NCBI GenBank assembly: GCA_905373665.1
Contig: CAJPTV010000086.1
Span: 1-9,551 of the forward strand
Length of the DNA: 9,551 bases
DNA from: Bacteroidia bacterium
GTDB taxonomy: Bacteria > Bacteroidota > Bacteroidia > Bacteroidales > CAJPTX01
Reading direction: 5' to 3'
The number at the start of each line of letters is the position of its first letter. Position 1 is the stretch's first letter. This document shows positions 6,802 through 9,551 of this stretch, in pieces. Both the position numbers and the translations under genes were made by a program. The notes under the pieces were generated by a model. That model was not told the origin of the DNA, made no database searches, and saw only the letters and a list, made by a program, of their open reading frames with translations.

Positions 6802-6833
6802 CAAAAGTAGCTTTTTTGTAAAAAACGACTTAA
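6802..6833 (-). promoter_or_regulatory. Bacteroidetes-type promoter for pabB-pabC
   Basis: On the minus strand, TACTTTTG (6809-6802) is an exact TAnnTTTG -7 box, about 28 nt upstream of the pabB ATG. The -33 position holds only TTAAG, a poor match to TTTG. The site lies between the terminator of the upstream operon and pabB, where a promoter is needed. Confidence 0.5.
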
Positions 6834-6895
6834 CGGGGGAGGTGGAATCTTTTTAGAACACTCTCCGTGGGAGACTTAATCGCTCGACCTTCCTC

Positions 6896-6930
6896 AAAAA
6901 AAAGTAGGGAGCATACAAGATACTCCCTAC
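6896..6930 (-). terminator. Rho-independent terminator after the DivIC-like gene
   Basis: On the minus strand, GTAGGGAG (6930-6923) pairs perfectly with CTCCCTAC (6911-6904) across an 11-nt loop and is followed by eight T residues (6903-6896). It starts 25 nt after the stop of the DivIC/FtsB-like gene and separates that operon from pabB-pabC. Confidence 0.92.
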
Positions 6931-6955
6931 CGTATAGATTCAGAAATAGAATAGG

Positions 6956-7276
6956 CTATTCATCTACTACCACATAGATCTCTTCGTTAGCCTTATGCAT
7001 AAAATACTGTTCACGTGCGAACTTCTCAAGGTTACGCCGATTGGTACGAAGCTCCTCCAAACGCCGCCTCTCCTCCTTAATCTGCTGTTGGTAGTACTCT
7101 CTCTTCTCCTTAAGCTCTTTGAGACGTCTTTGACCTGCAAGGATATTCATCAAGCTATTGCCATCAAAGAGCCCAACCCAAACCACGAAGATGACAATCA
7201 GTAAGACATAGAGATTGCTCAGACGTGCAAAAAGACGTTCTAGCCACTTGGGCAAGAAGTTAAATTTAGAGAGCAC
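6956..7276 (-). CDS. Septum formation initiator family protein (DivIC/FtsB-like)
   Basis: A 106-residue single-pass membrane protein of the type that joins the division-site FtsL/FtsB/FtsQ complex. The sequence shows a short basic N-terminus, one membrane segment near 20-37 (NLYVLLIVIFVVWVGLF), a DGNS turn, a coiled coil about 47-83 rich in Lys, Glu and Arg, and the family's C-terminal block NLEKFAREQYFMHKANEEIYVV (split: NLEKFARE at 82-89, YFMHKANEEI at 91-100). The start is GTG at 7276, 5 nt after the stop of the OmpH-like gene, with an AGGAG stretch overlapping that stop. No ATG exists that would keep the membrane segment. It is almost certainly co-transcribed with the upstream lipoprotein gene. 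Confidence 0.85.
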   Translation of the reverse strand: MLSKFNFLPKWLERLFARLSNLYVLLIVIFVVWVGLFDGNSLMNILAGQRRLKELKEKREYYQQQIKEERRRLEELRTNRRNLEKFAREQYFMHKANEEIYVVVDE

Positions 7277-7281
7277 GACTC

Positions 7282-7914
7282 CTACTTTTTCGTTTCACTA
7301 ACGTGCTGCGCAGCATACTCAGCATTGAGACCACGAAGCACGTCGCTTGTCACAGAGAGAGCAGGATCTGCATAGAGCAGCCCCACGCTCAGGATGTAGT
7401 GAAAGCCATGCTCCTGGTTATACTTCCGAATGAAGACGTCTATCGATTCTTGTACTCGACGGAGTCGCACCTGTTCCTCTTCCTCAAGTTGGCGGCGCTT
7501 AGATTCCTGTAATTGGAGATAGCGAGTCTGATCCTGTGCCAGCTCCTGCGCTTGCTGTTGCGCCTCGCTCCGAGTCACGAGCCCTTTCTCCATATCGATA
7601 CGCAACTTCTCATCGCGCTTTTGGAGTTGTGCTGCTTTAGCAGCGATCTCTTTCTCTGCCTCTGCTGTGAGGGTTTCCATCTCGCGTTGCATAGCAAAAT
7701 AGAAATCATACCCCTTCAGGAGCGAGTCCATATTAACCCATGCAACACGCAACCCCTCGGTTGGAAAGACGACCGTCGTTCCCCGCGCTTCTACCTGCGT
7801 TTCTGGTACAGAGGCATTGGTGGTTGGTGTGGGATTCGTGGTAGTCTCGTTCTTGCAACCAACGAGAGCTACGACACCCAAGAGCCCGAGGGCTAATAAT
7901 ACAACTTGCTTCAT
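7282..7914 (-). CDS. OmpH/Skp-like periplasmic chaperone, predicted lipoprotein
   Basis: A 210-residue protein related to Skp (OmpH), a chaperone of outer-membrane proteins. From ATG 7914, residues 1-20 form a lipoprotein signal ending LVGC (Cys20), followed by a Thr/Asn/Pro linker to about 50. The OmpH region begins at RVAWVNMDSLL (56-66), continues through a long highly charged coiled coil (about 75-165, the Skp 'tentacles'), and closes with YNQEHGFHYIL (165-175) and LLYADPALSVTSDVL (179-193), the typical end of the family. Classical Skp is soluble; the lipobox here implies membrane anchoring. A GTG at 7941 would extend the protein by nine residues, but ATG 7914 gives a normal signal peptide. 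The gene has its own promoter and is followed by the DivIC-like gene. Confidence 0.88.
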   Translation of the reverse strand: MKQVVLLALGLLGVVALVGCKNETTTNPTPTTNASVPETQVEARGTTVVFPTEGLRVAWVNMDSLLKGYDFYFAMQREMETLTAEAEKEIAAKAAQLQKRDEKLRIDMEKGLVTRSEAQQQAQELAQDQTRYLQLQESKRRQLEEEEQVRLRRVQESIDVFIRKYNQEHGFHYILSVGLLYADPALSVTSDVLRGLNAEYAAQHVSETKK

Positions 7915-7964
7915 TTTCTCTATAAAAGACCTACGCCACACAACGTGCGATTGTTATCTATGGG

Positions 7965-7997
7965 CAAAGATAGGTGTTTTGATGAAGATCTGTACAA
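7965..7997 (-). promoter_or_regulatory. Bacteroidetes-type promoter for the OmpH-DivIC operon
   Basis: On the minus strand, TATCTTTG (7972-7965) is an exact TAnnTTTG -7 box. A GTTG element at the expected -33 side (TTG at 7997-7995) is 22 nt upstream, slightly longer than the usual spacing. A start near 7958 gives a leader of about 44 nt before ATG 7914. No strong terminator is seen between the helicase stop and this site, so some read-through is possible. Confidence 0.5.
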
Positions 7998-8006
7998 CGC
8001 CCCACA

Positions 8007-9350
8007 CTATTCGCTCGGCTCGGTTTGTACTTTTTCCGTTTTAGGCTTACGGCGCGGTGGGAATTTACGTCCCGACTTCTGGTTTTTCGCACTGGCTTGA
8101 CGCTTTTGCCCTTCCCCTTGCTTTTGCTGCTGACCCACAGCTCGCGGCGCAGTGTTTCGACGCGGCGTGCGTTTAGACTTTCTCTTTGTCATATCCTCTG
8201 GGGCTAGCGGCGTGAGATACTCCTGTGCCCATTCTTCTTGAAGAAGCGGTACGCTCTTGTCAAGGAATTTCTCGATGCGTCGTAAAAGGTAACCATCCTC
8301 CTGCGAAACGAGAGTAAGCGCAATCCCCGTGGCGCTAGCACGTCCTGTACGACCGATACGATGCACATAAGCCTCTGGGTCAACGGGAACATCATAATTG
8401 ACTACAAGGCTCACTTCCTCAATATCAATACCACGGGAAAGGATATCAGTGGCTACAATGGCGGTCACTTTATGCGCCTTGAAGTCTCGGAGAGCCTCCT
8501 CACGTTGCGCTTGTTCCAAATCTGCCGAGATGCCACAAGTATTGATGCCTCCACGCAGTAAACCACGCACAATGGTGCGCACATCACTCTTACGCTTCAC
8601 AAAGATGATGATACTTTGAAACTCTGGATGACGCTTTACAAGTTCATTCAAGAACTTCGGCTTTGCCTCATGCTGAAGCTGGAATTGGAACTGCTGAATA
8701 CTTTCCGCAGGCTTTGAGATGGCAATATCAACGGCTTGTGGATTGTGCAAAATCTTTTCCGCTAAGCGACGCACTTGCTGCGGCATCGTGGCAGAGAAAA
8801 GTAACGTTTGTCGCTCACGGGGCAGCTCATCAATAATCTTCTGTATCTGCGGTAAAAAGCCCATGTCGAGCATCTGATCCGCCTCATCTAAGACAAGGAT
8901 TTTAAGCTCTCGGAACTGCTCTGCATTACGTCCTAGAAAAGAGATTAGACGCCCAGGGACAGCCACTATGATATCAGCTCCCGCATCAAGCGCATCGCGT
9001 TGTAAGTCCCATTCTTTGCCGTCATTACCCCCATAAACCGCCTTAGAAGAGACTCTTGTGAAATAGGCCAAACCGTCAATTTGCTGGTCTATTTGAAGCA
9101 CTAATTCGCGCGTAGAGGCGATTATAAGCACAGAGATACCTTTTCGCTCGGGCATCTTAAGCAAACGATCAATAATGGGCAGCACAAATGCGGCTGTCTT
9201 TCCAGTCCCCGTCTGCGCACAGGCAATAAGGTCTTGCCCTGCTTGGATTATGGGTATCGCCTGCGCCTGCACGGGCGTAGTCTCTTGATAGCCCATCGCT
9301 TCGAGGGCTTGAAGTATCGTTTCGTCGAAATGAAATGCTGAGAATTCCAT
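8007..9350 (-). CDS. DEAD-box ATP-dependent RNA helicase (RhlE/DeaD-like)
   Basis: A cytoplasmic RNA helicase of 447 residues that unwinds RNA duplexes, probably in ribosome assembly or RNA decay. Motifs: Q motif with TPVQAQAIP (25-33); Walker A AQTGTGKT (45-52); motif Ia as STREL (79-83); GG at 107-108; motif Ib as VPGRL (131-135); DEAD (155-158); SAT (186-188); motif IV IIFVKRK (248-254); ATDILSRGIDIE (300-311); and HRIGRTGR (330-337). Motifs Ia and Ib normally read PTREL and TPGRL, so Ser79 and Val131 are unusual, while the catalytic residues are intact. Residues 388-441 form a low-complexity basic tail of Lys, Arg and Gln, typical of RNA-binding tails in this group. The gene follows a tRNA gene and its terminator, and a perfect inverted repeat lies about 50 nt upstream of the ATG. 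Confidence 0.95.
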   Translation of the reverse strand: MEFSAFHFDETILQALEAMGYQETTPVQAQAIPIIQAGQDLIACAQTGTGKTAAFVLPIIDRLLKMPERKGISVLIIASTRELVLQIDQQIDGLAYFTRVSSKAVYGGNDGKEWDLQRDALDAGADIIVAVPGRLISFLGRNAEQFRELKILVLDEADQMLDMGFLPQIQKIIDELPRERQTLLFSATMPQQVRRLAEKILHNPQAVDIAISKPAESIQQFQFQLQHEAKPKFLNELVKRHPEFQSIIIFVKRKSDVRTIVRGLLRGGINTCGISADLEQAQREEALRDFKAHKVTAIVATDILSRGIDIEEVSLVVNYDVPVDPEAYVHRIGRTGRASATGIALTLVSQEDGYLLRRIEKFLDKSVPLLQEEWAQEYLTPLAPEDMTKRKSKRTPRRNTAPRAVGQQQKQGEGQKRQASAKNQKSGRKFPPRRKPKTEKVQTEPSE

Positions 9351-9378
9351 GGTTATAATGTTTAGGCAAACGACGTGT

Positions 9379-9386
9379 AAAATATA
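9379..9386 (-). promoter_or_regulatory. Weak candidate -7 box of the helicase gene
   Basis: On the minus strand TATATTTT matches TAnnTTTG except for the last base and lies about 28 nt upstream of the helicase ATG. No TTTG is found at the -33 distance; the inverted repeat at 9400-9418 covers that region instead. Confidence 0.3.
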
Positions 9387-9399
9387 AACAGTTATATAA

Positions 9400-9418
9400 T
9401 CAGCGGTATAACCGCTGA
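9400..9418. repeat. Perfect 8-bp inverted repeat upstream of the helicase
   Basis: TCAGCGGT (9400-9407) and ACCGCTGA (9411-9418) are exact reverse complements separated by three bases (ATA). No T-run follows closely on either strand, so it is not a typical terminator. It could be an operator covering the -33 region, or a leader hairpin if transcription starts upstream. Confidence 0.7.
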
Positions 9419-9437
9419 AAGGGAAATCAATAGGTAC

Positions 9438-9467
9438 AAAAAAAGAGTCGTTGGTATACCGACTCTT
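9438..9467 (-). terminator. Rho-independent terminator of tRNA-Val
   Basis: On the minus strand, AAGAGTCG (9467-9460) pairs with CGACTCTT (9450-9443) around a 9-nt loop, and the T-run is the complement of the A7 run at 9438-9444 (the last two bases overlap the stem). It begins 7 nt after the tRNA 3' end. It separates tRNA transcription from the helicase. Confidence 0.9.
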
Positions 9468-9474
9468 CCTTTTG

Positions 9475-9549
9475 TGGGAGCTATAGGATTCGAACCTATG
9501 ACCCTCTGCTTGTAAGGCAGATGCTCTGAACCAGCTGAGCTAAGCTCCC
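9475..9549 (-). tRNA. tRNA-Val (anticodon UAC)
   Basis: The minus strand folds into a complete 75-nt cloverleaf: acceptor GGGAGCT pairs with AGCTCCC; D stem GCTC with GAGC; anticodon stem TCTGC with GCAGA around CTTACAA, giving anticodon TAC (valine GUA/GUG codons); T arm ATAGG-TTCGAAT-CCTAT; discriminator A. CCA is not encoded, since the next bases are CAAA. It is directly followed by a terminator, so the transcript ends with this gene; any upstream tRNA partner is outside the window. Confidence 0.97.
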
Positions 9550-9551
9550 GA

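Noticed and set aside
7915..7941. Upstream GTG start for the OmpH-like lipoprotein
   Set aside because: It would put nine residues in front of a normal lipoprotein signal peptide that begins with MKQ at ATG 7914.
9475..9549. tRNA-Val as an integration (att) site
   Set aside because: No integrase gene or duplicated tRNA 3' end is visible in the window.
1..9551. CRISPR arrays, insertion sequences, phage genes or riboswitches
   Set aside because: No regularly spaced repeats, transposase or phage motifs, or recognisable aptamer were found in any gap.

Overview
The window looks like chromosomal DNA from a Bacteroidales bacterium, most plausibly Porphyromonas or a close relative. The evidence is the Bacteroidetes-type promoter boxes (TAnnTTTG) upstream of several genes, the scarcity of clear Shine-Dalgarno sites, and the gene set: a short Skp/OmpH-like lipoprotein next to a DivIC/FtsB-like protein, a short PabB with a short class IV aminotransferase, and a RhlE/DeaD-like helicase with a basic tail. 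The genus is an inference from general resemblance, not from a search.

Layout. The left edge (1-806) is on the + strand: the C-terminal end of an unrecognised acidic-tailed protein, a possible 55-codon small ORF, then a small lipoprotein gene with a good promoter (355-386) and a strong hairpin terminator (770-806). Everything from 962 to 9549 is on the - strand. Read in transcription order from the right: tRNA-Val(UAC) with its own terminator; a DEAD-box RNA helicase preceded by a perfect inverted repeat; an OmpH/Skp-like lipoprotein and a DivIC/FtsB-like septation protein, separated by 5 nt and closed by a strong terminator (6896-6930); pabB and pabC, overlapping by 17 nt, for p-aminobenzoate and hence folate synthesis; two tandem, diverged dCache-HAMP-MCP transducers; and a 72-residue S4 RNA-binding protein. 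The hairpin at 770-806 probably ends both convergent transcripts.

How the genes work together. pabB and pabC form a clear two-step unit (chorismate to aminodeoxychorismate to p-aminobenzoate), although the glutaminase PabA is not here. The OmpH-like and DivIC-like proteins are both envelope proteins. The part that most deserves attention is the transducer pair (1213-5085). Both are full-length membrane chemoreceptors with textbook signalling tips and consensus methylation sites, in what is probably a non-motile lineage and with no cheA, cheW, cheR or cheB in the window. Both carry a cysteine pair seven residues apart in the first cytoplasmic helix, next to the putative methylation site, and one of the two has an altered hairpin tip. 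This could be a receptor pair feeding a non-chemotactic output. Nothing in the window proves an undescribed system.
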